DNA from: an uncultured Eubacterium sp.
GTDB taxonomy: Bacteria > Bacillota > Clostridia > Lachnospirales > Lachnospiraceae
Direction: 5' to 3'
Assembly (NCBI GenBank): GCA_910584345.1
Contig: CAJTZX010000021.1
Coordinates: forward strand, 1-59,269
DNA: 59,269 nt
The notes under the pieces: generated by a model
Database searches by the model: none
What the model was told of the DNA's origin: nothing
The model's input: the letters and a program-made list of their open reading frames with translations, nothing else
Program-made: the position numbers and the translations under genes
Shown here: positions 26,544 through 34,801 of the stretch, in pieces
How positions within the stretch are numbered: the stretch's first letter is position 1
Layout: each line of letters begins with the position of its first letter

Positions 26544-26576
26544 GCGAGAATTTTGCAGCAAGTGCAAAATTCTCGC
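26544..26576. promoter_or_regulatory. Perfect 14-bp palindromic hairpin upstream of tmcAL
   Basis: GCGAGAATTTTGCA (26544-26557) and its exact complement (26563-26576) are separated by GCAAG. It lies 74 bases upstream of the divergent tmcAL start. No T-run of useful length follows on either strand. It could be a binding site, a leader structure or a degenerate terminator. Confidence 0.6.
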
Positions 26577-26766
26577 GGAACATTAATAGAATTCAACCGA
26601 TCATGCAAATACTTGTAGTATTTAGATTATATATCGTTTATAATGTAATAAATCTGGAGCCGAACCCACATCGGTTCTTTTCTAAGACTTGCAGAGTGAC
26701 AAAATGTTCAGCGCGCTGAACCCGTCTTTTCCTTTTGGGCGTTTTGGGATTTTGTTTGTAATAAAA

Positions 26767-26825
26767 GTGAATTTGATGGAGAACGAGATGATATCGTATG
26801 TGAATTTGATGGAGAACGAGATGAT
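26767..26825 (+). repeat. Duplicated ribosome-binding-site/start segment
   Basis: A 26-base unit starting GTGAATTTGATGGAGAACGA occurs at 26767-26792 and again at 26800-26825, 33 bases apart and therefore in frame. Each copy contains GGAG followed by an ATG at 6 bases (26788 and 26821), so two initiation sites exist for the downstream gene. Confidence 0.85.
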
Positions 26826-27786
26826 GATGTATAGAAAAATGAATGAACATAAAAGATTGTTGCGTGCGGTGATACTGATATGTGCAGTACTCTTTCTTGT
26901 TTTTGCCGTAAATAAAGCAGATCAGCCAGGCAAAATACAGATACAGGAAGAAGAAGTAACGATTGCAGGTATCCGTCACGATTATGATTTTCTGCTGATC
27001 GCGGATACTCATATCAGCCTGTGTGACGACAGAGACTCAAAGCTGTTAGAAAAGGCGCAGATGCGCAGAGAAGCTTTTGAACGTGAGAGTAAAAAAAATG
27101 CGGTTCGTACCTTTCACAACTTAATAACGCAATCTGTCCGAAGTCAGGCAGACCTTACGATTTTTGCAGGGGATATTACAGATTCGGCAATGTATGCGTC
27201 GATCGATTTTGTACAAAAAGAAACGGAACGTCTGCATATGCCCTATTTGTATATTACAGGCAACCATGATTTTGAATATGGCAATGAATATTTTTCTAAA
27301 AAAGCATATAAAAAATACTTTCCGCGTCTGAAAAATCTGACGGGGACGGCACAGCAGTATGTGATTCATGAGTTTGATGATTTGATTGTAGCAGGAATCA
27401 ATGATAAAAACAATCAATTTGACAAAAAAGCAGTAAAGGCTCTGCTGCCATATTTAAAAGGAACAAAGCCTGTGATCCTTGTCATGCATGTCCCACTGCA
27501 GCCGCAATATGAAAACTCTGCACTCGAACAGCAGGCAGATGATATATGGGGACTCTCTGAACATGGCCGTTGCAGGGTATTGCTTGGAGAGACTGCTTGC
27601 AGACCGAATAAAATAACGCAAAAGCTTTTGGATGCAGTATTTGAATCAGACAGTGCGGTAGCAGCTGTATTTGCCGGGCATATACATTTTTACAACCGCA
27701 GTATGCTAAATGATACAACCGTACAAATGGTCACAGGAGCCGGGTATTATGGAGATGCGGTCAGCATTCATATCCGGGCGGAGTAA
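26821..27786 (+). CDS. Membrane-anchored metallophosphoesterase
   Basis: 321 residues from ATG 26821. One N-terminal membrane segment (LLRAVILICAVLFLVFAV, about 11-28), then a calcineurin-like phosphoesterase domain: ADTHIS (motif I), FAGDITD (II), YITGNHDF (III), VMHVPLQ (IV) and FAGHIHFY (V). The catalytic domain is probably extracytoplasmic. Substrate unknown. The start is ambiguous because the ribosome binding site and ATG are duplicated; initiation at 26788 would add 11 residues. Confidence 0.87.
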   Translation: MMMYRKMNEHKRLLRAVILICAVLFLVFAVNKADQPGKIQIQEEEVTIAGIRHDYDFLLIADTHISLCDDRDSKLLEKAQMRREAFERESKKNAVRTFHNLITQSVRSQADLTIFAGDITDSAMYASIDFVQKETERLHMPYLYITGNHDFEYGNEYFSKKAYKKYFPRLKNLTGTAQQYVIHEFDDLIVAGINDKNNQFDKKAVKALLPYLKGTKPVILVMHVPLQPQYENSALEQQADDIWGLSEHGRCRVLLGETACRPNKITQKLLDAVFESDSAVAAVFAGHIHFYNRSMLNDTTVQMVTGAGYYGDAVSIHIRAE

Positions 27787-28261
27787 TTGGATGTATATGC
27801 AATAGTCTTGATAAAGTGTTGCGTTTTGTGGATTCCCGGACGCTGTGAAAGGGGATTTTAGATGGAATTACGTTTGATATTTTATACTATTCTATGAACT
27901 GTTTTCAATTAGTGCTATAGAGAACTCTTTAGAAAACATCTTTTAAAACATAGATAATCATTTGAAATATCAATAATTATTCCATATTCCCTGATTCAAA
28001 GATGTTTATTTTAGCAATATTTTGACAAGATAGTTCAAGTTTGTTAGCCGAAGCATTAGGTGTTGTTATAAAACAATTTGTTAATTTTCAGACTTGCATA
28101 CATTACCTGTGTTTTTCGAATTCACTAACCAAAAATCAGATATTATTAGGATATATAACTGATTTTATTAGCTTTTCAAAAAGAAGGAATACACAAAACG
28201 CAACCCTTTATCATAACTATTCCATTCATACAAAAATTTTTAGTAAAATTGCAATGTTTTA
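27787..28261. other. AT-rich gene-free stretch
   Basis: About 475 bases with low GC and no convincing gene. An 83-codon frame at 28041 starts with TTG, lacks a ribosome binding site and has no recognisable motif. No terminator for the phosphoesterase gene was evident. Confidence 0.5.
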
Positions 28262-28290
28262 TTTACAAAAAGGAAAAAATCATGTACAAT
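28262..28290 (+). promoter_or_regulatory. Candidate promoter of glgC-glgD
   Basis: TTTACA (28262-28267), 17-base spacer, TACAAT (28285-28290). It gives a leader of about 150 bases that contains an ACATCTG/CAGATGT inverted pair near 28370-28405. Confidence 0.55.
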
Positions 28291-28447
28291 GATAACAATT
28301 GGAAGCGGCGGCATTTATTGTATGAAGAAAAATGTCGATAAATGACAGCTTCGAAGACAGCAGAATTTGTACATCTGCCATACATATTTGTTATACAGAT
28401 GTATGCTGACTGCGCAAGATTAATAGGGATAGAAAAGGAGATAAAAA

Positions 28448-29653
28448 ATGGGTAAAGAAATGATTGCTATGCTTCTTGCCGGTGGACAGGGCTCCCGCCT
28501 TTATGCGTTGACCCAGAAGCTGGCAAAACCTGCAGTTCCGTTTGGCGGCAAATATCGTATTATTGATTTTCCGCTGTCAAACTGTGTTAACTCAGGGATT
28601 GATACGGTAGGTATTTTAACGCAGTATCAGCCGCTTGTATTAAATGAGTATATTGGAAATGGACAGCCATGGGATTTGGACCGTTTATACGGTGGGGTGC
28701 ATGTGCTTCCTCCATATCAGCAGGCGTCCGGTTCTGACTGGTATAAAGGTACTGCAAATGCGATTTATCAGAATATTTCATTTATAGACCGTTACGATCC
28801 GAAATATGTGATCATTCTTTCCGGTGACCAGATCTGCAAACAGGATTACAGTGATTTTCTTCGTTTCCATAAGGAAAAAGGAGCAGAATTCAGCGTTGCC
28901 GTTATGGAAGTTCCATGGGAAGAAGCTTCCAGATTCGGTCTTATGGTTGCAGACGAAAATGATAAGATTACGGAATTCCAGGAAAAACCAAAGGAGCCGA
29001 AGTCTAATTTGGCGTCTATGGGTATTTACATTTTCAACTGGGATATCCTGCGTAAATATCTGATTGAAGACGAGGAAGATCCAAATTCTGAAAATGACTT
29101 TGGAAACAATATTATTCCAAATCTGCTAAAAGATGAAAGAAATATGTATGCTTACCATTTTGACGGCTATTGGAAAGACGTCGGAACGATTTCTTCATTA
29201 TGGGAAGCAAATATGGAAGTACTCGATCCGGAACACAGCGGTATTAACCTATTTGATGAAAAATGGAAAGTTTACAGCCGTAACAGCGGTATGACTGGAC
29301 ATAAGATTAATCCGGGCGCTTCTGTAGAAAATTCTATGATTACAGATGGATGTAACATATCTGGACATGTTAAGCATTCGATTTTGTTTGCAGGTGTTAA
29401 AATTGAAGAAGGTGCGGAAGTAGAAGATGCAGTTGTTATGGGTGGCACGCTTATTAAGGCCGGTGCGAAAGTAAAACACTGTATCATAGCAGAAAATGTA
29501 GTGATCGGAAAAAATGCAGTTATTGGACAGATGCCGGATGGGGAAGAATCAGGCGTAGCAACTGTCGGTTCTGGCGTTTATGTCGGCGATGATGCTGTGA
29601 TTGGACCAAATGCTATGGTCAGTGACAATGTAAAGGATGGTGATAAACAATGA
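28448..29653 (+). CDS. glgC: Glucose-1-phosphate adenylyltransferase
   Basis: Makes ADP-glucose for glycogen synthesis. The N-terminal nucleotidyltransferase domain has LAGGQGSRLYALT, KPAVPFGGKYRIIDF and FQEKP. The C-terminal left-handed beta-helix has hexapeptide repeats near residues 300-390. 401 residues, full length. AAAGGAG ribosome binding site. The stop overlaps the glgD start by 4 bases (ATGA). Its partner GlgD is the second subunit found in Firmicutes. Confidence 0.96.
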   Translation: MGKEMIAMLLAGGQGSRLYALTQKLAKPAVPFGGKYRIIDFPLSNCVNSGIDTVGILTQYQPLVLNEYIGNGQPWDLDRLYGGVHVLPPYQQASGSDWYKGTANAIYQNISFIDRYDPKYVIILSGDQICKQDYSDFLRFHKEKGAEFSVAVMEVPWEEASRFGLMVADENDKITEFQEKPKEPKSNLASMGIYIFNWDILRKYLIEDEEDPNSENDFGNNIIPNLLKDERNMYAYHFDGYWKDVGTISSLWEANMEVLDPEHSGINLFDEKWKVYSRNSGMTGHKINPGASVENSMITDGCNISGHVKHSILFAGVKIEEGAEVEDAVVMGGTLIKAGAKVKHCIIAENVVIGKNAVIGQMPDGEESGVATVGSGVYVGDDAVIGPNAMVSDNVKDGDKQ

Positions 29654-30792
29654 TAAATACCAATACGAACGCACTGGGCATTATTTTCCCAAATGTATAT
29701 GATGAGCTGGTATCTGAATTAACCAATGAGCGTTTGATGGCATCCATTCCGTTTGGAAGCCGTTACCGTATGATCGATTTCGTATTATCCAGTATGGTAA
29801 ACTGTGGAATCGACAATATTACCGTATTAGTACGTGAAAATTATTTTTCACTGCTCGATCACTTAGGCTCCGGCCGTGAGTGGGATTTAAGCCGGAAAAA
29901 TGGCGGTCTTAATATTTTTCCGCCGTTTGCACAGAAAAATACAGGCATTTATAGTGGAAAAGTAGGCATGATTGCAAGTGTTCTTGGATTTTTAAAATCT
30001 CAGAAAGAAAAATATGTCATTATGTCAGATGCAAACATTGCTTTTAATTTTGATTTTAAAGCTTTGCTGAAAGCACATATTGAAAGCGGCGCTGATGTAA
30101 CCGCAGTTTATACAAAAGAAGAACTGCCGGCAAGCATACGCAAGTCCGACGATTTGCGCAAAGCAATGTATTATACATTGGATTTTGCAGATAATCGTGT
30201 AAATAAGATTCATATTAATTCACAGGAGACAGGCATACAGAACTACTCTATGAATATTTATGTATTTGACCGTGAGCAGCTGATTAAAATGGTAAATGAA
30301 GCGTTTATCGGCGGCGGTGTGTACTTAGAGCGTGATGTTCTGCTTCCAAGGCTTGGCGAGTTGAATATCCAGGGTTACGAATATACGGAGTATATCGCAA
30401 GAATTACAGACTTAAAGAGTTACTTTGATGAAAATATGCGCCTGTTGGATGATACAAATTTGTCCGCATTATTTGAAAAGAACTCTATTTATACGAAGAT
30501 TCGTGACGATAACCCGACGCGTTATGTCAATGGAGCTTCTGCGAAAAATGTAATGGTTGCAGACGGTTGTGTGATCGAAGGTGAGATTGAAAACTGTATT
30601 TTATTCAGAGGTGTTAGGATCGGTAAAGGTGCAAAAGTGCGCAATGCGATATTAATGCAGGATACGGTTATTGAACCTGGCGTAGATGCGGAATATATTA
30701 TTACAGATAAGAAAGTAACGGTTACTGAGGGCAAAGAGTTGAAAGGTACGGATACCTTCCCGATCTTTGTAGCAAAGAGACAGGTTGTTTAA
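29650..30792 (+). CDS. glgD: GlgD subunit of ADP-glucose pyrophosphorylase
   Basis: 380 residues, homologous to GlgC but lacking its intact catalytic N-terminal signature: the GGxGxRL loop is replaced by GIIFPNVYDELVSELT. FGSRYRMIDFVLSSMVNCGI and a C-terminal beta-helix are conserved. In Bacillus and Clostridia, GlgD is a regulatory or activity-enhancing partner of GlgC. Translationally coupled to glgC. glgA and glgP are not in the window. Confidence 0.94.
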   Translation: MINTNTNALGIIFPNVYDELVSELTNERLMASIPFGSRYRMIDFVLSSMVNCGIDNITVLVRENYFSLLDHLGSGREWDLSRKNGGLNIFPPFAQKNTGIYSGKVGMIASVLGFLKSQKEKYVIMSDANIAFNFDFKALLKAHIESGADVTAVYTKEELPASIRKSDDLRKAMYYTLDFADNRVNKIHINSQETGIQNYSMNIYVFDREQLIKMVNEAFIGGGVYLERDVLLPRLGELNIQGYEYTEYIARITDLKSYFDENMRLLDDTNLSALFEKNSIYTKIRDDNPTRYVNGASAKNVMVADGCVIEGEIENCILFRGVRIGKGAKVRNAILMQDTVIEPGVDAEYIITDKKVTVTEGKELKGTDTFPIFVAKRQVV

Positions 30793-30801
30793 AAATAGTT
30801 T

Positions 30802-30840
30802 AGCGGCATTGGCAATAGAGCTGATGCCGCTTTTTTATTA
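30802..30840 (+). terminator. Terminator after glgD
   Basis: AGCGGCAT (30802-30809) and ATGCCGCT (30824-30831) form an 8-bp stem with a 14-base loop, followed by TTTTTTATTATT. Confidence 0.82.
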
Positions 30841-30897
30841 TTGTCAGCTAACTATGCAGAACTATTAATTACTTACATAAAAGAGAAGGGAAATCTA

Positions 30898-30927
30898 TTG
30901 TCAATTTTTTAACATTTCTTGTATAAT
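30898..30927 (+). promoter_or_regulatory. Promoter of ackA
   Basis: TTGTCA (30898-30903), 18-base spacer, TATAAT (30922-30927). The -10 is a perfect match. Confidence 0.72.
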
Positions 30928-30992
30928 TATCCAATAAGGTTTATAATATCTTTAATTGTCCATGAAATAATGTATGATAAAGGAGAAATAAA

Positions 30993-32183
30993 ATGAATGT
31001 ATTAGTTATTAACTGCGGCAGTTCATCGTTAAAATACCAGGTAATCAATTCTGAAACAGAAGGTGTACTTGCAAAAGGACAGTGTGAGCGGATTGGAATT
31101 GACGGAAGGCTGGTGTATGAACCGGCAGGAGGTGAAAAAGAGATTACACAGGCAGCGATGCCTACGCATAAGCAGGCAATTCAGATCGTCATCGATGCGT
31201 TAACAAATGAAAAGACTGGGATTATAAAAAGTCTGGACGAGATCGGAGCGGTTGGTCACAGAATCGTGCATGGCGGAGAAAAATTTGCTGCATCTGCGAT
31301 TATTACAGATGAAATGATAGAAACAGTAGAAGCATGTTCGGATCTGGCGCCGCTGCATAACCCGGCAAATTTGATCGGTGTGCGTGCTTGTCAGGAGTTG
31401 ATGCCGCATACGCCAATGGTTGGTGTTTTTGATACCGCTTTTCACCAGACAATGCCAAAGGAGGCGTATTTGTATGGGGTTCCGTATGAATATTATGAAA
31501 AATATGCAGTACGTAAATATGGTTTCCATGGCACCAGCCACAGCTATGTGTCTAAACGTGCGGCCGCTGTTTTAGACAAGCCGTATGAATCATTAAAGAC
31601 GATCGTATGTCATCTTGGGAATGGCGCTTCGGTCTGTGCAGTAAAAAACGGGCAGTCTGTAGATACTTCGATGGGTCTGTCACCGCTGGAGGGCCTTGTA
31701 ATGGGAACCCGTTCCGGTGACATTGATCCTTCTGCGGTAGAATTTATTGCAAAAAAGGAACATCTGGATCTGTCTGGTGTTTTGAATGTGTTAAATAAAA
31801 AGTCTGGTGTGATGGGGTTATCCGGCGTTTCTTCGGATTTCCGTGATATAGAAGCTGCAGAACAGGCAGGAAATGAACGTGCTGCGACTGCACAGCAGGT
31901 ATTTAACTATCGTGTCATAAAATATATTGGCGCTTATGCGGCAGCTATGAACGGGGTAGACTGTATCTGCTTTACTGCAGGTGTCGGGGAGAATAATGGG
32001 GTGCTTCGTAAGCAGATCTGTGAGAATCTTGCATATTTAGGAATTCAGATTGATGACGAGGCAAATAGTAAACGAGGAGAAGAGACGGTAATTTCAACGC
32101 CGGATTCTAAAGTAAAAGTACTCGTTATTCCGACAAACGAAGAGCTTGCGATTGCACGCGAGACCGTTGCATTGGTAAAGTAA
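30993..32183 (+). CDS. ackA: Acetate kinase
   Basis: Converts acetyl phosphate and ADP to acetate and ATP, the energy-yielding end of fermentation. VINCGSSSLKYQV at the N-terminus, GHRIVHGGEKF, FDTAFHQTMP and FHGTSH are ASKHA-fold acetate kinase signatures. 396 residues. AAAGGAG ribosome binding site. The usual partner pta is not adjacent; the gene has its own promoter and follows the terminated glgCD operon. It precedes the yceD-rpmF-plsX block, a common Clostridia order. Confidence 0.97.
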   Translation: MNVLVINCGSSSLKYQVINSETEGVLAKGQCERIGIDGRLVYEPAGGEKEITQAAMPTHKQAIQIVIDALTNEKTGIIKSLDEIGAVGHRIVHGGEKFAASAIITDEMIETVEACSDLAPLHNPANLIGVRACQELMPHTPMVGVFDTAFHQTMPKEAYLYGVPYEYYEKYAVRKYGFHGTSHSYVSKRAAAVLDKPYESLKTIVCHLGNGASVCAVKNGQSVDTSMGLSPLEGLVMGTRSGDIDPSAVEFIAKKEHLDLSGVLNVLNKKSGVMGLSGVSSDFRDIEAAEQAGNERAATAQQVFNYRVIKYIGAYAAAMNGVDCICFTAGVGENNGVLRKQICENLAYLGIQIDDEANSKRGEETVISTPDSKVKVLVIPTNEELAIARETVALVK

Positions 32184-32213
32184 CAGTGCAGTAGGTTATC
32201 TGAACTGTTACAT
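32180..32213 (+). repeat. Dispersed short hairpin repeat, copy 2
   Basis: TAACAGT and ACTGTTA pair across 16 bases. The element overlaps the ackA stop codon and matches the copy at 14388-14422. Confidence 0.55.
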
Positions 32214-32251
32214 GGTAAGAGAATCAACGCTAAATAAATTTGTATTTGATA

Positions 32252-32280
32252 TTGACAAATAAATCACATTTGGTTATACT
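32252..32280 (+). promoter_or_regulatory. Promoter of yceD-rpmF
   Basis: TTGACA (32252-32257), 17-base spacer, TATACT (32275-32280), close to consensus and consistent with strong expression of a ribosomal protein gene. Confidence 0.8.
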
Positions 32281-32349
32281 TTTTTCGTGTATGTTTGAAA
32301 GCCTGTACAAATGGCTGTTCAGGTATTTTTCAGACAGATAGGAGGCACC

Positions 32350-32904
32350 ATGATTTTAGATCTTTCAGATATATATTCCAATTGGAATGCGACAGAAGAA
32401 AAAGTAGTTCATCTGGATATGGATTCCGTCAAATCTAAAATGGGTGTATTTCCTATTTTAAAAAAGGAACCATTCACACTGCATCTTACGAACGAGGAGA
32501 ACAGGCGGCTGCTGATCCGAGGAGAGTTGGATGTAACGATATCTGTCCCATGTGACCGTTGTTTGACTGAAGTTTTGACAACGCTGCATCTGGTCATTGA
32601 CAAAAAGCTTCCGATAGAACATGGAAAAGAAGCACAACCAGTTTCGGAATCTGAGGAAGATGAGGATGACCAATTGGAACAGCTGGAATATATGAATGGC
32701 TGTCAGCTAGACGCAGACCGGCTTGTATATGGAGAGATTCTGTTCGCATGGCCGGTTAAGGTACTGTGCAAAGAAGACTGTAGGGGAATTTGCCCGAAAT
32801 GTGGTGCAAATTTAAATGAAACTAACTGCAGCTGTGACAAAACGGCGCCGGATCCGCGGATGGCGGCATTTCAAGATGTGTTTAACAAGTTTAAGGAGGT
32901 GTAA
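32350..32904 (+). CDS. yceD: YceD/DUF177 family protein
   Basis: 184 residues from the ATG at 32350, which follows AGGAGGC. VPCDRCL near residue 67 and a C-terminal CKEDCRGICPKCGANLN Cys cluster are typical of the family. An acidic linker (SESEEDEDDQLEQ) lies in the middle. DUF177 genes are almost always immediately upstream of rpmF. A link to 23S rRNA accumulation is reported for relatives. Only 4 bases separate its stop from the L32 start. Confidence 0.9.
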   Translation: MILDLSDIYSNWNATEEKVVHLDMDSVKSKMGVFPILKKEPFTLHLTNEENRRLLIRGELDVTISVPCDRCLTEVLTTLHLVIDKKLPIEHGKEAQPVSESEEDEDDQLEQLEYMNGCQLDADRLVYGEILFAWPVKVLCKEDCRGICPKCGANLNETNCSCDKTAPDPRMAAFQDVFNKFKEV

Positions 32905-32908
32905 GCAG

Positions 32909-33088
32909 ATGTCTATTTGTCCAAAAAATAAAACTTCTAAGAGCAGAAGAGATAAAAGAAGAGCAAACTGGAAAATGACGGCTCCTACATTGGTAAAGTG
33001 CAATAAGTGTGGAGAGCTTATGGTACCGCATCGTGTATGTAAGAACTGTGGGACTTATAACAAAAAAGAGATCATTGCAGTAGATTAA
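32909..33088 (+). CDS. rpmF: 50S ribosomal protein L32
   Basis: 59 residues. SICPKNKTSKSRRDKRRANW is the typical N-terminus, and a four-Cys zinc ribbon is present (CNKCGELMVPHRVCKNCG). AAGGAGGT at 32892-32899 overlaps the end of yceD and lies 9 bases before the ATG. A frame extending upstream to 32816 overlaps yceD and is not used. The zinc-binding form contrasts with Cys-less paralogs induced under zinc limitation. Confidence 0.97.
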   Translation: MSICPKNKTSKSRRDKRRANWKMTAPTLVKCNKCGELMVPHRVCKNCGTYNKKEIIAVD

Positions 33089-33089
33089 T

Positions 33090-33138
33090 GGATATGATTT
33101 TTAATCGGTATGATTTCTAATCGGTATGATTTTTAATG
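33090..33138 (+). repeat. Three tandem 16-17 bp repeats after rpmF
   Basis: Units GGATATGATTTTTAATC, GGTATGATTTCTAATC and GGTATGATTTTTAATG follow the L32 stop codon head to tail, before the terminator. Confidence 0.8.
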
Positions 33139-33156
33139 GATATGTTTTTAGAACAG

Positions 33157-33199
33157 AAAAAGACTTTACATTTACAGAGGGTAATGTAAAGTCTTTTTT
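33157..33199 (+). terminator. Terminator after rpmF
   Basis: AAAAGACTTTACATT and AATGTAAAGTCTTTT form a perfect stem of about 15 bp with a loop of about 10 bases and a run of six T. It isolates yceD-rpmF from plsX. Confidence 0.9.
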
Positions 33200-33231
33200 G
33201 CTTGGCAAATCGTTCAAATGGATTTTTTTGG

Positions 33232-33260
33232 TTGTCATGCGCTACAATATTTACTATAAT
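33232..33260 (+). promoter_or_regulatory. Promoter of plsX operon
   Basis: TTGTCA (33232-33237), 17-base spacer, TATAAT (33255-33260). The leader to plsX is about 160 bases. I saw no FapR-like palindrome there. Confidence 0.72.
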
Positions 33261-33426
33261 GGAAAAGTACATAAGCAAACGGTTACGAATGAAATAAGGG
33301 AATCAATTTTTATATTGATTTATAGAATCACATATAGTATATTGGAAATGATTTATTACCAGTGTATGGAAAGGATACACGGCTTGAAACCAAACGGCAC
33401 GTATGTGCATGAGACAGGAGGACTCT

Positions 33427-34461
33427 ATGGGGAAAAATATCAGTGTAGTCGTCGATGCGATGGGTGGAGACTATGCACCGGGTGAAATTGTAAAAGGAGC
33501 GCTGCAGGCGTTGGATACGCAGAAAAACCTGACGCTTGTTTTTGCCGGGCAGCAAAAACCGCTGGAAGCGGAGCTGAAAAAGTATTCGTACGATGCAGAT
33601 CGTGTTAAGACAGTTTTTGCCGAAGAGGTGATTGAGATGGCAGAGCCTCCGGTTGCGGCAATTCGAGGGAAAAAAGATTCTTCGATTGTTGTCGGATTAA
33701 ATATGGTAAAACATGGAGAAGCGGATGCATTTGTATCGGCAGGAAGCACTGGAGCCGTACTGGCAGGCGGGCAGTTGATTGTCGGCAGGTTAAAAGGGGT
33801 AGAGCGTCCGCCGCTTGCACCGTTGATTCCTACAGCGAAAGGAGCGGCGCTGCTGATTGACTGTGGAGCAAATGTAGATGCGAGAGCGTCTCAGCTTGTG
33901 CAGTTTGCAAAAATGGGCTCCATATATATGGAACGTGTCATTGGTGTGAAGCGTCCGCGTGTGGCAATTGTAAATATTGGTGCTGAAGAAGAAAAAGGAA
34001 ATGCACTTGTAAAAGAAACGATGCCATTGTTAAAACAGTGCAGGAAACTGAATTTTATCGGTAGTATTGAAGCACGGGACATTCCTTTTGGAGCGGCAGA
34101 TGTAATTGTATGTGAAGCATTTGTTGGAAATGTGATTTTAAAACTGTACGAAGGGACGAGTTCAATGCTGTTGTCGCAGGTAAAAAGGACGATGATGAGT
34201 TCTTTGCGGACAAAGATCGGTGCATTGCTTATAAAGCCGGCATTGAAAAAAACGTTAAAAGGCTTTGATGCGTCTCAGTATGGCGGCGCGCCGATGCTTG
34301 GATTAAAGGGGTTAGTCGTAAAGACACATGGGAGCGCAAAAGCGTCTGAGGTCAGACAATCCGTGATTCAGTGCGTGAATTTTTCAAAACAAAAGATAAA
34401 TGAAAAAATCAGCCAGCAGCTTTTGGCTGAACAGGCGTCTGAATTACGGGATTCTAAATAG
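33427..34461 (+). CDS. plsX: Phosphate acyltransferase PlsX
   Basis: Makes acyl-phosphate from acyl-ACP for phospholipid synthesis. VVVDAMGGDYAPGEIVKGAL at the N-terminus and SAGSTGAVLAGG, DCGANVDA and GFDASQYGGAPMLGLKG are family signatures. 344 residues from the ATG at 33427 after AGGAGG. It is followed by acpP, whose product carries the substrate. Operon plsX, acpP, rnc, smc, ftsY. Confidence 0.96.
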   Translation: MGKNISVVVDAMGGDYAPGEIVKGALQALDTQKNLTLVFAGQQKPLEAELKKYSYDADRVKTVFAEEVIEMAEPPVAAIRGKKDSSIVVGLNMVKHGEADAFVSAGSTGAVLAGGQLIVGRLKGVERPPLAPLIPTAKGAALLIDCGANVDARASQLVQFAKMGSIYMERVIGVKRPRVAIVNIGAEEEKGNALVKETMPLLKQCRKLNFIGSIEARDIPFGAADVIVCEAFVGNVILKLYEGTSSMLLSQVKRTMMSSLRTKIGALLIKPALKKTLKGFDASQYGGAPMLGLKGLVVKTHGSAKASEVRQSVIQCVNFSKQKINEKISQQLLAEQASELRDSK

Positions 34462-34491
34462 AGAAAATGATAAAAGGAGGAGAGAGTGGTC

Positions 34492-34722
34492 ATGGAATTC
34501 GAGAAAATCAAAAAAATCATTGCAGAAGTATTAAATGTGGATGAAGAAGAAATCACAATGGATACTACTTTTGTGGATGATCTTGGTGCGGATTCTCTGG
34601 ATGTGTTCCAGATTATTATGGGCATTGAAGAAGAATTTGATATCGAAATCGCCAATGAAGAGGCTGAAAAGATTGCAACTGTAGGCGATGCCGTAGAGCA
34701 GATTAAAAATGCATTAAACTAA
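34492..34722 (+). CDS. acpP: Acyl carrier protein
   Basis: 76 residues, acidic. The phosphopantetheine Ser is in GADSLDVFQI. It carries acyl chains for fatty-acid and phospholipid synthesis. The ribosome binding site AAAGGAGG (34473-34480) is 11 bases before ATG 34492 and 5 before GTG 34486, so the protein may start two residues earlier. A phosphopantetheinyl transferase gene that could modify ACPs is at 47419. Confidence 0.96.
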   Translation: MEFEKIKKIIAEVLNVDEEEITMDTTFVDDLGADSLDVFQIIMGIEEEFDIEIANEEAEKIATVGDAVEQIKNALN

Positions 34723-34730
34723 TGGAAAAA

Positions 34731-34768
34731 GGGTGTTTTGAGACGATGGCAGTTGTTTTAAAACACCC
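34731..34768 (+). promoter_or_regulatory. Hairpin in the rnc leader
   Basis: GGGTGTTTT (34731-34739) and AAAACACCC (34760-34768) form a 9-bp perfect stem between acpP and rnc. No T-run follows immediately, so it is a weak terminator at best. It may instead be a processing site, since rnc mRNA in other bacteria is cut by RNase III in its own leader. Confidence 0.55.
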
Positions 34769-34801
34769 CTTGCAGTTTTCAGAGCAGAAAGTGAGAGATG
34801 G

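Noticed and set aside
28041..28292. 83-codon frame in the gene-free stretch before glgC
   Set aside because: TTG start, no ribosome binding site, AT-rich, no recognisable motif, and it runs through the -35 and -10 of the likely glgC promoter.
33261..33426. FapR operator in the plsX leader
   Set aside because: No palindrome resembling the FapR site was found; regulation by FapR cannot be supported.
33126..33485. 119-codon frame upstream of plsX
   Set aside because: It spans a strong terminator and a consensus promoter and overlaps plsX; composition is not coding-like.
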